From positions 81,064,001 through 81,128,000 of the forward strand of contig CM077599.1 in the NCBI GenBank assembly GCA_039654915.1: DNA of 64,000 nt. Reading direction: 5' to 3'. The position numbers and the translations under genes were made by a program. How positions within the stretch are numbered: the stretch's first letter is position 1; each line of letters opens with the position of its first letter. This DNA is from Aquilaria yunnanensis (Eukaryota > Streptophyta > Magnoliopsida > Malvales > Thymelaeaceae). Below the pieces are notes generated by a model. It worked only from the letters and a program-made list of their open reading frames with translations. It did not search any database and had not been told where the DNA came from. Positions 23,113-34,585 of this stretch are shown piece by piece.

Positions 23113-24002
23113 TGTAACACCTCCATGTCCCACATGGGTGAATTGTGGGAAGCCTTATGTGGATATATAGGCTTCAATTCTAGAACATAAGCACCCAGCG
23201 CTTATCCTTTTCCTAAGGATAGCCCATGTGGTGTGGGCAGGTGTTCTGTTGACCAGTTCTGGATTTGGGTCGTTACAGATGGTATCAGAGCTAAGTTTGG
23301 TTCAAAGTATGTGGTTGAGTCCGCTGGTATGGGACGGGGGAACTTCCTTATACTAAGAGTCCATTCCTAAGTACCTAGCGCTTATCCTTTTCCAAAGGAT
23401 AGCCCATGTGGTGTGGGCAGGTGTTCCGTTGACCGGTTCTGGACTTGGGTCGTTACAGATGGTATCAGAGCCGACCCGGGACCACGATGGTGTGGCATAG
23501 TGGGTATGCACATGCATCGTCTACCGGGACTGATCCTGGATACGAGAGGCTACTTGGCCAGGGGCTAAGTAGTCCGATTAGAGAGGTTACTTGGTCCGGG
23601 GAACCAAGTAATCCGATTGACCCCAACGGGGACGTTGGGTACATAAGGGGGGGAGTTTGTAACACCTCCATGTCCCACATTGGTGAATTGTGGGAAGCCT
23701 TATGTGGATATATAGGCTTCAATTCCAGAACATAAGCACCTAGCGCTTATCCTTTTCCTAAGGATAGCCCATGTGGTGTGGGCAGGTGTTCTGTTGACCA
23801 GTTCTGGACTTGGGTCGTTACAGATGGTATCAGAGCCAGGTTTGGTTCAAAGTATGTGGTTGAGTCTGCTGGTATGGGACGGGGGAACTTCCTTATACTA
23901 AGAGTTCATTCCTAAGTACCTAGTGCTTATCCTTTTCCAAAGGATAGCTCATGTGGTGTGGGCAGGTGTTCCGTTGACCGGTTTTGGACTTGGGTCGTTA
24001 CA
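23113..24002 (+). mobile_element. TRIM complex: tandem multi-LTR miniature retrotransposon
   Basis: A non-coding retroelement with 165-bp LTRs (TGTAACACC to CGTTACA) at 23113-23277 and 23658-23822, and truncated LTR copies at about 23368-23457 and 23913-24002. Each of the first three LTRs is followed by GA and the initiator-tRNA-Met-type PBS TGGTATCAGAGC (23280, 23460, 23825). A GGGGGGGAG polypurine tract precedes the second full LTR. The order is LTR, spacer 1, partial LTR, spacer 2, LTR, spacer 1, partial LTR: a 545-bp unit repeated about 1.6 times. The whole is flanked by one 5-bp duplication, GTTGA (23108-23112 and 24003-24007). Confidence 0.88.
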
Positions 24003-24065
24003 GTTGATTTGTATTTACCTACATTTTACCATTCTATTTTTACCATTTCACCCACCCCAAAACTC

Positions 24066-24074
24066 TATAAATAG
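24066..24074 (+). promoter_or_regulatory. TATA box in block C
   Basis: TATAAATAG preceded by a C-rich stretch, a typical plant LTR or gene core promoter. No coding sequence lies downstream in the window. Confidence 0.45.
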
Positions 24075-24850
24075 GCACCTTGGGGGGAGGGTGAATGATG
24101 CCATTTTCTTAGGCCATTCCATGTTCTTGTATTATATTTAGATTTTTTCCTTTGTTTTTTCTCTAGTTTTCAATACCGAAGCGCTGTCTAAGTGTTTTCT
24201 CATTTTTGTTCTTGTTCTTTCTCTTGATCTATGTTTATTTCATCTTTCTACGTGTTGTTTACTTTTATTATGTCTAACTAATCTTCTTTTTGCTAAGGTG
24301 AAAGGTTGAAGCTTTTGGTATAGAGGTTATGATTGATTTGAGTGGATCACAACGTTAACGATATTTTCTTCCTTCCTTGTTAAGTAGGAGTCTTGATTCA
24401 TCATAGTCAAATCATTGGCACAAAAGCTGCTTGATTCCCTCTGTAGAATGTGGCTCTGCCGGCTATATTAGAATCTTGAGTTATTGTTGACAAAGGTTGG
24501 CATGATAGATACTTGAACCCATTAGCAATCGTTGGCGTTTTAAGATCAATGAAAGTTAATACTAACTAAATCCTGCGATTAGGACCTCCATTATGTATGG
24601 ATACCAATTAAGTGGTAAGATGGGCTAAAATTAATCATAACCGATATACTAAAAGTGGATCCCTTAACCTTAGCTATTTTATTTGAATTTTAATTTTAAT
24701 TCACACTTGTTCACACTTTCTACCAAAACTTTCTTTATTAAAAATTCAACTTGTATTTCTTAATTTACTTTCCTGTGGTTCGACACTCGGACTCCCGAGA
24801 TTTATTACTTGCGACAACCTACATTTGGGTTACAACTGCTAGAGTGTAGT

Positions 24851-24995
24851 AAGTAAAGTGACTTTTATTTAAAGACAACTAAGAAAATCTTTCTATAAAA
24901 GTAAAACTAAGGTTTAATTGTGATTCAAATTTAACATTTAACAATATACTACATTCAAGTTATGAGGTTATTAAATTGATAGAATATTTGTGTTG
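24851..24995. other. AT-rich spacer
   Basis: Short non-coding stretch between blocks C and B; nothing recognised. Confidence 0.4.
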
Positions 24996-26531
24996 TGATA
25001 AGCTTATATTTATTATATTTATTTCTCCCTTATTTAGTATGTTTTAATATGTTTTAAACTTTAAAGATATATTTTGAGTATTTTTGATAGCTTAGAGCAT
25101 ATCTGAACTCAATTGATTGAAAGTAGATTTAATTTGCAATTTTACAAGTATTAATTTGGTTGTGTTCTTTCAGGATTTTGACAGATTGGCAATGTTTCGG
25201 TAGAAAAATCATATCTTGAGCTACAGAGATCGGAATTGGGTGATTCTTGATTCATTGGAAAGCTAACATCTGGAGCTACAAATCATATGAGACGATGAAA
25301 CCAGTTTGCACGTTAAGGGGGTCAAATTCAGCTTCAAAGTCATGATTTGCGCATCATCGCTGGTTCGAAAGCAGTTGCAGTATTTTGGGCATATCTTTGG
25401 CTATAGATGTCCGTTTTATGCGATTCAAGTGTCATTTCGAAGCTAAGAAAGATAGCTACAACTTTCATGCTTTGATGTTTTAGTTATATTGCCTGAATTA
25501 AGGTCAAATGTTAGCTTGAAATTGCTACTGCTGTTCTAAAGTACTGCTTGGCTTACAACTTTGAAACTTTCTAGTTATTTTGAATCTTTTTATTTGTGTT
25601 AGGTAATTTTGTAACAATATATAAAGCTTAGGAAGATTTTGTGCATTTAGTACACTAGGCTACTATTTTTTAGGTATTTAAAGGGAGGGCTGCCGCCTGA
25701 CCCCTCCTACTCCCTCTTTCTCTTTTTCGACAACCTTAGGTTTTTTTTTTATTCTTCTTTGTTTTTCTTCCAAACATGAGTGAGTAATTTTTTTGGTTCA
25801 GTTCTAGAGACGATTTCCATCGCCAACGCCGGTTGTGATGATTGATTTTACTTGCTTAAATTCTCTTTAAATTCAAGTATTTACTTCTTCATAGTTGTGA
25901 TTTATTGCAATTAATTTTCTTGTTCTTGCTTGTTGAATTAGTTCTATGATTGCAAATCTGCTTCATTTTTTTTTAACCGCTTAGGTGAAGAATTCGATTT
26001 AAATGCAAGTGAATTGACTGGGATTACTTTTATTTCTGGTTAGTTCATACAGAGAAGTAAGACATGTTAAATTATTCAAGCTTTTGGATTATTGCCTAGA
26101 ATAAACTTTTGTTCATTGTTCTTAATACTAATTTTGAGTTTATTAGAAATTGTTTTTCAATATCTTGTTACTTAAAATTAAGAAATTAATCTGACCCTTT
26201 TTTTAGTTAATTTTACTGTTTAATTCTTTGAATTTTTTTTAGCTTTAAAGAGAGTCCTGTTTATTTTCTTGGATTGAAGAAATATTTTCTTTTGATGATC
26301 AATTGAGTAACTAGAATGGATAATCAACCCTAAACTGAGCATTTTTAGTATTGGTTAATTTCATTTTGATTCTACAATTAATTTATTTTAGCATTCAATT
26401 CAAGAAAACCCCCCAACTTTTTATTTAAGTTTTCTGACAGGAAGCTTTCTGTTAAAAATTTCCCTTGAGATTCAACCTGGTTTTCACTACTATATTATAA
26501 ATTTATTTATTCTAAGTTGTCAGTGATATCA
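24996..26531 (+). repeat. LTR-like block B (probable solo LTR)
   Basis: About 1.54 kb with ends TGATAAGC and TGATATCA, which form an imperfect inverted repeat starting TG and ending CA. Directly after it is ATTTTTGGCGGGTTCGACGAC, resembling the start of a gypsy PBS region. It is homologous in opposite orientation to block A. Non-coding. Confidence 0.6.
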
Positions 26532-27442
26532 GAATTATTTTTGGCGGGTTCGACGACTGACCATGTTGAAGGGCTTGATTTATTCTATTAAAAATTTAAG
26601 GCCATTTTTTCTGATTTTTTATAGAATTGAAAGCCTATTAAAGTGGAAAATTAGTCAAAATGTATATTTATTTTCTTTTTTTTTTTATAAAATCCTAATA
26701 TTGATAAAACTCTAATTCAATAATAGATTTAGTTTCATTTAGCAAGCTCAACTCGCCTTGGGGGATGTTGGCCTAAGTACGAATTAGGTTCGAATCTCCA
26801 AACACTTTGCCTAGGAAAAAAACATGCCAAATATGGTTTGACGACTTCTTCGGAAAACATGCAAAGTAATTTTCATACTTCATAAACTCTTACATGTACC
26901 CCTAACACTCTTACAAAATGCTTCTGATTACAAAAAAAATCAATTTTAGTTCTCACAAAAAGAATAAAATATCCTATAATGTAATGGTGAAAAACTCAAG
27001 TCATATGTTTCACTTAATTATAAAGATATTATAGTGTTATTTGTGTTTCTATCTTAATACTTATAATTAACTCAATACTTGATACTTATAATTTAAGAGT
27101 AAAATAGTCAATTTAATTTATGTATCTTCAATATTTTTAATCATCATATTAAGTTTCACTTTTAAGTTCTAATAAAAACATTTGATTTAATAAGTTAAAA
27201 AGTAAAGAAACTGATAAAATCTTTTGTTTGAGGGCATTTTTTATAGTAACATAAACATAAGGGTGTGTTTGTTGCAAAACTTCAACTTTAGTGGCAACTC
27301 ATTAATTTTTTCCAAAACAGAGCAAAAAAATTATGAGTTTTCTTTTTTTAACATTTAGAGCACAAAATTTATTGTCCCAAAACTAAACTTAAGTCCCCGC
27401 CACTTAGTCCAAGTGATAATATTTCCTGGGTTTAAAACCATC
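26532..27442. other. AT-rich spacer with a SINE-like stretch
   Basis: About 26735-26830 has a possible Pol III A-box-like GATGTTGGCCTAAG and a good B-box-like GGTTCGAATCTCC about 35 bp downstream, as in tRNA-derived SINEs. I see no target duplication or defined tail, so I do not call a SINE firmly. The rest is AT-rich with nothing recognised. Confidence 0.3.
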
Positions 27443-28152
27443 TGTAACACCCTCATATCCCACATGAGTGAAATGTGGGAAGTTTTATGTGGATATAAAG
27501 GCTCAAGCTCTAGAGCACAATCACCTAGCAGTTATCCTTTTCCAATGAGTAGCCCATGTGGTCTATGCAAGTGTTCCATTGACTAGTTTTAGACTTGAGT
27601 CATTACAGATGGTATCAAAGCCGACCCGGAACCATGATGATATGACATATTGGGTGTGCACATGCCAAGTAATCTGAATGACCCCAATGAAGACGTTAGG
27701 TATATAAGGGAAGGAGTTTGTAACACCCCCATATCCTACATAGGTGAACTGTGAAAATCCTTATGTGGATATATAGATTCAAGTTCTAGAGCATAAGCAT
27801 CTAACGCTCAGAACCGGTCAACAGAATACCTGCCCACACCACATAGGCTATCCTTTATAAAAAAAGATAAACGTTAGGTGATTGTGCTCTAGAACTTGAC
27901 TGCCTATATATCCATATGAGGCTTCCCACATTCCAACCATGTGATATGGGGGTATTACAAACAGCCCCCTTATGTATCCAACATTCTCGTTAGAGTATCT
28001 TGGGCTACATGGTCCCCTAGACCAGTAACTTCTCCAATTGGATTACTTGACCCCTAGCCAAGTAACTCTTTAATCTAGGATTAGCCCTAGTAGACGATGC
28101 ATGTGTACCCAGTATGTCATATCATCGCGATCTCGAGTCGGCTCTATACTGA
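27443..28152. mobile_element. TRIM copy, head-to-head inverted arrangement
   Basis: Left half is plus strand: a 165-bp LTR (27443-27607), a PBS variant TGGTATCAAAGCC, a short interior ending AAGGGAAGGAGTT, and the start of a second LTR at 27719. At about 27811 the sequence flips: an LTR 3' part in reverse orientation to 27959, then the interior in reverse, ending with a diverged reverse PBS near 28140. So two copies meet through truncated LTRs. It is more diverged than the 23-kb complex. Confidence 0.75.
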
Positions 28153-29408
28153 CACCTAGCCAGGGCATGGGGATGCTGCTCACGCTCATTTAAGTTTTGG
28201 AAGTACTGGCCCAATGCAATAATAGTCTAACGTAATGGATCATCATTGGCTTGCTGACCAAGATTCTGGGCTTGTTGCTTATGATTCAGCACATCCTATC
28301 CATGCACATGAGCATGCTAACCTTGACACGAGCTTGGGGCTCATCTTGTGCACCTTATCCATAACCTAAGGTTAGATACTCATGTGGGTCCATGACCTAA
28401 AAAAAGAAAGGTTTAGTCCAATGCAGTTAAATAACTTTAGAAGTAACTTTTAACTTATAACACTGGGTGAGGTTATAGGTAACCCTTATCTCCTTTTAGC
28501 CGTTAAATTAATTGGTATATTGTTTTACGAGTCCTCTTATTAGAAGCCAAGTTGTTAACTTTTGTGTTTAACCTTGCTAATATATTATGCTCAATTATAA
28601 AAAATTTTCAAAACCTACCCAAGCTCTCTAACTAGTCAAACAAAAGAAGCATATTTATTGAGTGAGGTTGCTGCTTTTTTTGAATTTGGCTTTAATGCCA
28701 TATATCACAACATAAATCCAAAACTGGTCAACGGAACACCTGCCTACATCATATGTGCTATCCTTTAAAAAAGATAAGCACTAGATGTTTGTGCTTTGGA
28801 ACTTAAGCCTATGTGAGATATGAAAGTGTTAAAAACTCCCCCAATCCCAAATAATGTCATTAAATGTTGGTTCGATTGCCTTTGAGTTTAAAAACGGTAG
28901 GCATTTTCCCTGTCTCCTATACTATATGAATACCTTCTTAAATCTTGCATTTATATACCTAATTCTAAATAAAAAAATACAAAACAAAACTTAAGTGTTC
29001 CCATTCAGCTCCCTACTTCATGTCTAGGATGTTCTAATGGTTTTAAAACTCTAATTGAATATATAATAATGAATTTAGTTCTCATTAAATCAGAAAAATA
29101 TCTTATAACTAAAGGATAAAAATGTCATTCAACATTTTTGCACTTTTATAGTTCTTATAGTACAAGTAAATGCACACTTGCATTTCACGTAAATTAAAAT
29201 ACTGAGTTATTTTTTACTTAAATAACTATAATTCTAATTATCTTTGAAAGTAATAATGATTTTAATTTTTTTTTAGTTTAGATATATTTCTTATTAGTTT
29301 CATTTTTCTATTTGTTTGCATAGTTTTTATTGTAATATTTCATCATAACTATCCTTATTGGGCTATCTATTATAGGCCGTTCATTGTATTTGATTTCTAT
29401 TTATTATA

Positions 29409-29455
<47 letters not shown>

Positions 29456-30336
29456 TAATGATAATGATAGCAGTAATAATACAATGTAAAATATTCTACA
29501 AGTAATACTGGTTGAAAAAATGATAAAATTTTTTATTTGATATGGTAGAGTACTTATAAAAAAAATTTCCTTATACATTTAATATCTTACCAAAGGTTTC
29601 AAAACTTCTCTTCTCAGTGTAAAATTTAAAGTTAAAAGTATGCAACCTATTTAAAAAAGATCTTAATTTAATGGATTTAATGATATTATGTATTTAGAAA
29701 TTTTATTATAAGTTAAGTTTGTAAATTTTATCTTAATTTTTATATTTTAGATTCAAAAATTAATGATTAAACTAAAAATCTTATATTAGTTGGCTTAAAC
29801 AATTAAATGAATTTACCATTAATGCATTAACATAACTTTGACTTCTTAAAGAGACATAAGCTAATTTTTTATATTTTTCAATAAGTATGACACAAATATG
29901 AGCATTGATGTCAAAATATAGACTTGGTAAGTAAACAATGAGTTTTTCCAAAGACATTTAACTAACTATATGTTGCTAAAAAAATTTAATTACCTAACTC
30001 TTGATTTTTATAAAAAAAATATGCGCACTCCTAAGGTTTCAAATCTACACTTACGCTTAATTTTATAGTCGAGTCAATGTGATTGTTTTAAAGATCGAGG
30101 TCAAGTCTTGTATAACTTTTATTATTTTTTAGGTGATTAATGCTTACCCATTGATATAGAAATTATACTAATATCACCAAGGTTTGAAAACATAATCTTA
30201 CACATTGTTCTTATAATATAATTAGACAACTATAAGAAAATAAACTACTTAAAATAAAATAAATTCCTAATACCTAAAAGGAAAACTAATAACTTATAAT
30301 TTAAGGTTTAGTAATTTTATATCTTTTTACATTTTT

Positions 30337-30397
<61 letters not shown>

Positions 30398-30645
30398 GTT
30401 GGGCTTTTAGGTTCTGATAAAATGTTTAAAGTTTAAAAAGTAAGTAAAAAAGTAAGTAAATTAATAAACATCGTATTTTAGGCATGTTTAATAGTCATAT
30501 AAATCAAAGAAATGTTTGTCGCAAAATTTTAGATTTAGTAGCATTTTTCACTTTTTTTTTTCATAAAAAAGACTTATAGAAAACAAATCATTGATTTTTT
30601 TTTCTATATTTTTCTTTTCAAATACTAATCTTGTTTCCTTAATAT
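28153..30645. other. AT-rich intergenic DNA with TRIM-LTR fragment and microsatellites
   Basis: 28719-28850 is a minus-strand TRIM LTR fragment (CTGGTCAACGGAACACCTGCC). 29404-29455 is an (AAT)n microsatellite and 30341-30393 a (TA)n microsatellite. No coding sequence or other feature recognised in the rest. Confidence 0.6.
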
Positions 30646-31000
30646 AAATGTAATATTCTCATATCTCACATAAAAGAAATATGAAAAGCATTGTGTGGAA
30701 TATAAACACAGGTTCTAAAGGATAAACACCTAGTGTACATACTAGGTGTGTACATACATTGTCTATTGACCTGATCCTAGAATAAAGAGGTTACCGGTCC
30801 TGCCTACACCAGCACTAGGTGCTTATTTAGTGGAACTTGAGATTATATATTCATATAAGGCTTTCAATATTTTTCTCACGTGAGATATGAGATGTTACAA
30901 ACTCTTTCCTTATGTACCTAATGTCCTCGTTGGAGTCACTCAGATAAGAAGTTACTTCCATTGAATTTCTCGATCTCATATTTTCCTGTCATCGACTCAC
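30646..31000. mobile_element. Degenerate TRIM remnant
   Basis: LTR-like start TGTAATATTCTCATATC with an interior, then a reverse-oriented LTR-like stretch ending GAGATGTTACA at about 30897, followed by TRIM-interior words (CCTTATGTACCTAATGTCCTCG). Strongly diverged; boundaries approximate. Confidence 0.5.
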
Positions 31001-31183
31001 CACTTCTCCTATGAACTATTTGAGCAGAGATAAGCTCCCATTATTTTCATGTGAAAGTGAATAGTACCCAACACCTTTCATGGGTAAGAAATAATCTACC
31101 AATTTTCTAATGTAGAGAATCTTCATTTTAAGGGCAATCACAGAGCATACGATATAAAAAATTATAATAAACCCAAGTTAGGC
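31001..31183. other. AT-rich spacer
   Basis: Nothing recognised. Confidence 0.3.
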
Positions 31184-31499
31184 TCTTATACCACTTGTTG
31201 TATAATTGGGCATTGAGTAAAGTAAGTAGTAGCTAATAAATTTGAGAAAATATGGTAAAAAATATGAGACACAAATTTTATGTGGAAAACACCTTTAGGG
31301 TAAAAACCATGGACCTAGATAGAAGAAATTTATTATGAAAAAAATTAAAGTTACAACCTTTGTAATTTAAAGAGAACAATGGTAATCTCTTTTAAATTAA
31401 GAGAGAACAAAAAAAAAACTTTCTATAAAAACTACTCCAATGAGGTTGTGAAATGAGATTTTGGGAATTAAAGCTCAAGCCTATTTATAGCTGAAACCG
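31184..31499 (-). repeat. LTR-like fragment (copia-like style) with TATA box
   Basis: On the minus strand it carries a PBS-like GTGGTATAAGAGCC at its left end, phrases typical of plant copia LTRs (the plus strand reads TATGTGGAAAACACC), and a TATA box CTATAAATAG at 31481-31490. The segment 31330-31499 is duplicated at 40598-40775. It is interrupted at its right by the 31500 insertion and by MULE-1. Confidence 0.45.
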
Positions 31500-32425
31500 T
31501 AGAGGTGAGTATGGGTTGGATGACCCCAAAACCCAACCCAAACAACCCACATTGGGTTAGGTTGGATTGGGTAAAAATTGATTATGGTTCCTAGGTTGAT
31601 TTTATATATAGAAGAATTGGCGGTTTTTGGGTTGATATGGAACCAACTCGAGGCTGAATCGAACATGAGATATATATAATTATATAATAAAAATTATAGT
31701 ATATATATATATATATATATTTGAAGAATTATGAATGTTATTTTGTGTTTTTATATTAAACCCTTAAACTGATATATCAAATTGAAATAATATGGAAGTT
31801 GTGGGATCATTTATAAAATTTCTCCATATTCACTTAAATCACTTCGCTTCCTAGACCGACTACTCCTGGGTCATTTTGCTTTCCATCTTCTATTTCAGAT
31901 TACTCTATATGACACAATCATCATATTTTTTTCATTTATGAGTCATGCAAAATTAGAAATTCATGACATCAACATATTTTAGGTTTTGATATTGAAGAAA
32001 GTGGTCTTAAAAGCTCAATTTTTCATATTAAATATCATGCTAATGTTAGAATTACTGGAAGGAAGTAAATTGGTTAAGATGAAAAATACTCCATAAGCAA
32101 TTATTTTGAACCATTTTGGTAAAAACAATATTTTAAACTCTTTTAAATGTATCTAAGTATATATATTTAAATATTAATTTAATTGTATATTATATTGAAT
32201 ATTTCATAAAACCAGTTAAGGGTGCAATTTTATTGAATTTTTGTGTTGTTATAGGTATATGACGAAAAAACTCGAGAACCAAAACAGAAAAATCTAAAAC
32301 CATGGTTTTGGTTCTTTTCAGTTTTTAGTTTTCAGGTTGGATAGAAAAATTTTAAAATTAAAGTAATTTTAGATTGGTTCGGTTCTACCATAAAACTGGA
32401 TCAGTTCGAAGCATATCCACTCCTA
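31500..32425. mobile_element. Possible hAT-like non-autonomous element
   Basis: Ends TAGAGGTGAGTATGG and, reversed, TAGGAGTGGATATGC, an imperfect terminal inverted repeat of the TAGRGGTG style seen in hAT elements. Near its ends are GGGTTGGATTGGGT-type words. The duplicated locus at 40766-40790 lacks these 926 bp, which supports insertion. I see no clear 8-bp target duplication, so the class is tentative. Non-coding; includes a short (TA)n at about 31699. Confidence 0.45.
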
Positions 32426-32468
32426 CTTATTACACTGAGATTTCGGTGCCTCTTAAGCCAGCTTTTTC

Positions 32469-32666
32469 GGGTAAATTGCACACGCTACCCCTAACCTTTA
32501 ATTATTGTTTCTGTTCTAACCCTAACCTTCAATTTGTTCGTTGCGTGTCCCTAACCCTATTAAAACGTTTCATTTCGACCCCTACGTGGACGGAACTCGT
32601 CTAAATGGACGACGAATGCCACGTTAATGCTTATGTGGCACCCGAATGTCCACGCTGGCCCATTAA
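32469..32666 (+). repeat. MULE-1 left terminal inverted repeat
   Basis: Matches the reverse complement of 40322-40520 with scattered differences, ending at the shared CCACGCTGGCCCA word. It probably supplies the promoter of the GRF gene starting 240 bp further in. Confidence 0.92.
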
Positions 32667-32903
32667 GTGGAGTAATGATGCCAACGTGGATCCGATGGAG
32701 CGAAATTTTCCCTCCAAAAGGAGGTTTCTGATTTTGTTGGCCAGTGAAATGCTATAATTGAAGCCATCCACGATCCACCCCCATCCACAGCAGAAATGCG
32801 AACGTAATGGGCCATAAATTAGGAAGAAGGGAGGAACTGGAGATCTAGGGATTTACCAAGCTTTTATTCTGTTGGGGTCGTTCGTATTTTTAATTAAGCG
32901 TAA

Positions 32904-33490
32904 ATGGAGGGAAGAGGGCTGAGGATCTGTTCGTGTGGGACTCCTGCAACCCTGGCAACATCGTGGACAGAAGCTAATCCAGGACGAAGGTTCTACAGAT
33001 GCAGCAATTATGAGGTAAGACATATTCCGTCAAATTTGTTCTTGCATTGCATTCTGATGGGGAAAAGATGTTCTGACACGATGTGCTCTGTTTTTTTTGT
33101 TGTTTTTTGGTAAAATATGTTGCAAAGGGAGCTGATAATTGTGGGTTTTTTGATTGGTACGATTCACCTGTGTCAAGCAAGATGAGGGATGTTGTTAGCG
33201 GATTGCTCAGGCGGATTTGAAGGACTGAAGAACAGCTAAAAGAGCAGAAGACAGTAACTAGACGGTTGAAGCTGTGGTTGGTGGTGCTTGTAGGGGTGCT
33301 TGTAGCTGTGGTTGTAAAAGGCCAGTTGGTTGATGTGTTTTTGGGTGGGGGTGCTGTATGTAGGGGGTTTTATGTGTTTTTGGGTGGGGCTGCTGTATGT
33401 AGGGTCAGATCTTGTGGGCTGCTGCTGGATGAGAATGTTGGTGTAGGCTGGATGAACTGGTTATATGTATATTCCATTTTGGACCTTTAG
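32904..33490 (+). pseudogene. MULE-1 second gene: GRF-type zinc finger with C-terminal membrane segment
   Basis: Exon 1 (32904-33014) encodes MEGRGLRICSCGTPATLAT through GRRFYRCSNYE and ends at GTAAGA. Exon 2 resumes near 33128 after GCAAAG with NCGFFDWYDSP. Together this is a GRF zinc finger: CxCG, GRRFYxC, CGFFxWxD, with all four Cys present. GRF fingers bind single-stranded nucleic acid in known proteins. Then a charged helical stretch (RTEEQLKEQKTVTRR), a hydrophobic transmembrane segment (LWLVVLVGVLVAVVV) and a Gly/Val-rich tail to a TAG at 33488. One in-frame TGA at 33218 breaks it. It lies convergent to the transposase, like mudrB in maize MuDR, though unrelated to it as far as I can tell. 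The same architecture recurs in MULE-2. Confidence 0.72.
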
Positions 33491-34003
33491 CTTTTAATGT
33501 GTTTCATTATGGACCCTAATCTTTGTATCATATAATTTAATTGCACCCAACGTTTTGAACGTGTTCCATTTCAGACCCTGTTTTTATGTGGTTGTTTCAA
33601 AATTAACACCAACTTGATATAACAAATGTAATTTGTACCCCTCAACTTCAGCGCGTTTTCATTATTTGTTTGATGCTTTTGCGATGTCCCCATAGAATGA
33701 AAATTTGTGATGATAGAACAAAGTGAAAAGAAAGACATAATTTCATATAATTAGGAATAATTATAGATATATCAAGTGTTTGACTCCAACTTCTAAACAA
33801 CCTCATCATCTCACAACCCAAAAAACATCAACTTGAACCTCATTGAACACTACTACATCATTCCACATCTGTACTGTACTAAAAAAACAAGTCATTAGAA
33901 TTGTACTAAACAAACCACAACTTCTTCAGACAAAATAGAATTCCTAAATATGACACATTCTAAGCTGAAGAGCCCATCCCTTACGCAGCCTAAATATGAC
34001 ACA
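33491..34003. other. MULE-1 intergenic region between convergent genes
   Basis: Non-coding. Contains TIR-style words (CATTTTGGACC, CATTTCAGACCC) and a 37-bp direct repeat of the transposase 3' end (CCTAAATATGACACATTC at about 33944 and 33988). Confidence 0.5.
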
Positions 34004-34585
34004 TTCTAAGCTGAAGAGCCCATCCCTTTGGCTGCTGCCTCCTTTCTTGGTCGGCCCTTTGTTTGTCTCATTGAAGGAAGCACATTGTTGTTGAGTCTAA
34101 GGAATTCAGAACCAGTTGACTGACCAATTGGCTGAGATTGTGCTCTAGTGTCATTCTCTTCCTGAGTAACCCCAGTGTTGCTTGTCTCTGCTGGTTGGCT
34201 GCTTGTGTTCCTTCGAGTCTACAGTTCATACAAAGTGTATGTTGTGACAGTTGATCTTTTTCAAACCAAAACAGTATAGGGAGTTAGATTATACCTGGAG
34301 TTTCTTCCTTCTTTCACCTTTAGATCCTGCCGCCTTTGTTCCCTCTCCTCGTTTGCATGTCCTTTTCGTATGACCCTCCTCTCTGCAAACACTACAATGC
34401 ATTTTCATACCAAATCTTCGCATCTTAGTTGCATTTTCTCGTTCACCTTCTTCCTTCCTCCTATTCTTCTGCTTCCTGCCTTTTTTAATCTTTCCCAATT
34501 CAGGGGGTTCGATAGGGTTATAGTGTTCATCCTGCCACTGCTCCATACTAGTTATAGGATTTATTACATGTTCATAAATCCTTGC

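Larger units (their letters stand above)
22480..24850 (+). repeat. Probable LTR block C (host of a TRIM insertion)
   Basis: Contains a TACTATTCA-rich stretch (22580-22670), LTR-style phrases also seen in blocks A and B, a plus-strand TATA box at 24066, and the phrase CCTGTGGTTCGACACTCGG near 24772 that resembles the downstream part of plant LTRs. I could not fix termini or a target duplication, so the limits and LTR identity are tentative. It has no coding sequence. Confidence 0.4.

Noticed and set aside
23113..23277. TRIM identified as Cassandra, which carries 5S rRNA promoter sequence in its LTR
   Set aside because: No 5S-like A-box/C-box sequence is visible in the 165-bp LTR.
23280..23291. 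TGGTATCAGAGC as part of a tRNA gene
   Set aside because: It is the primer-binding site following a TRIM LTR; no cloverleaf can be built around it.
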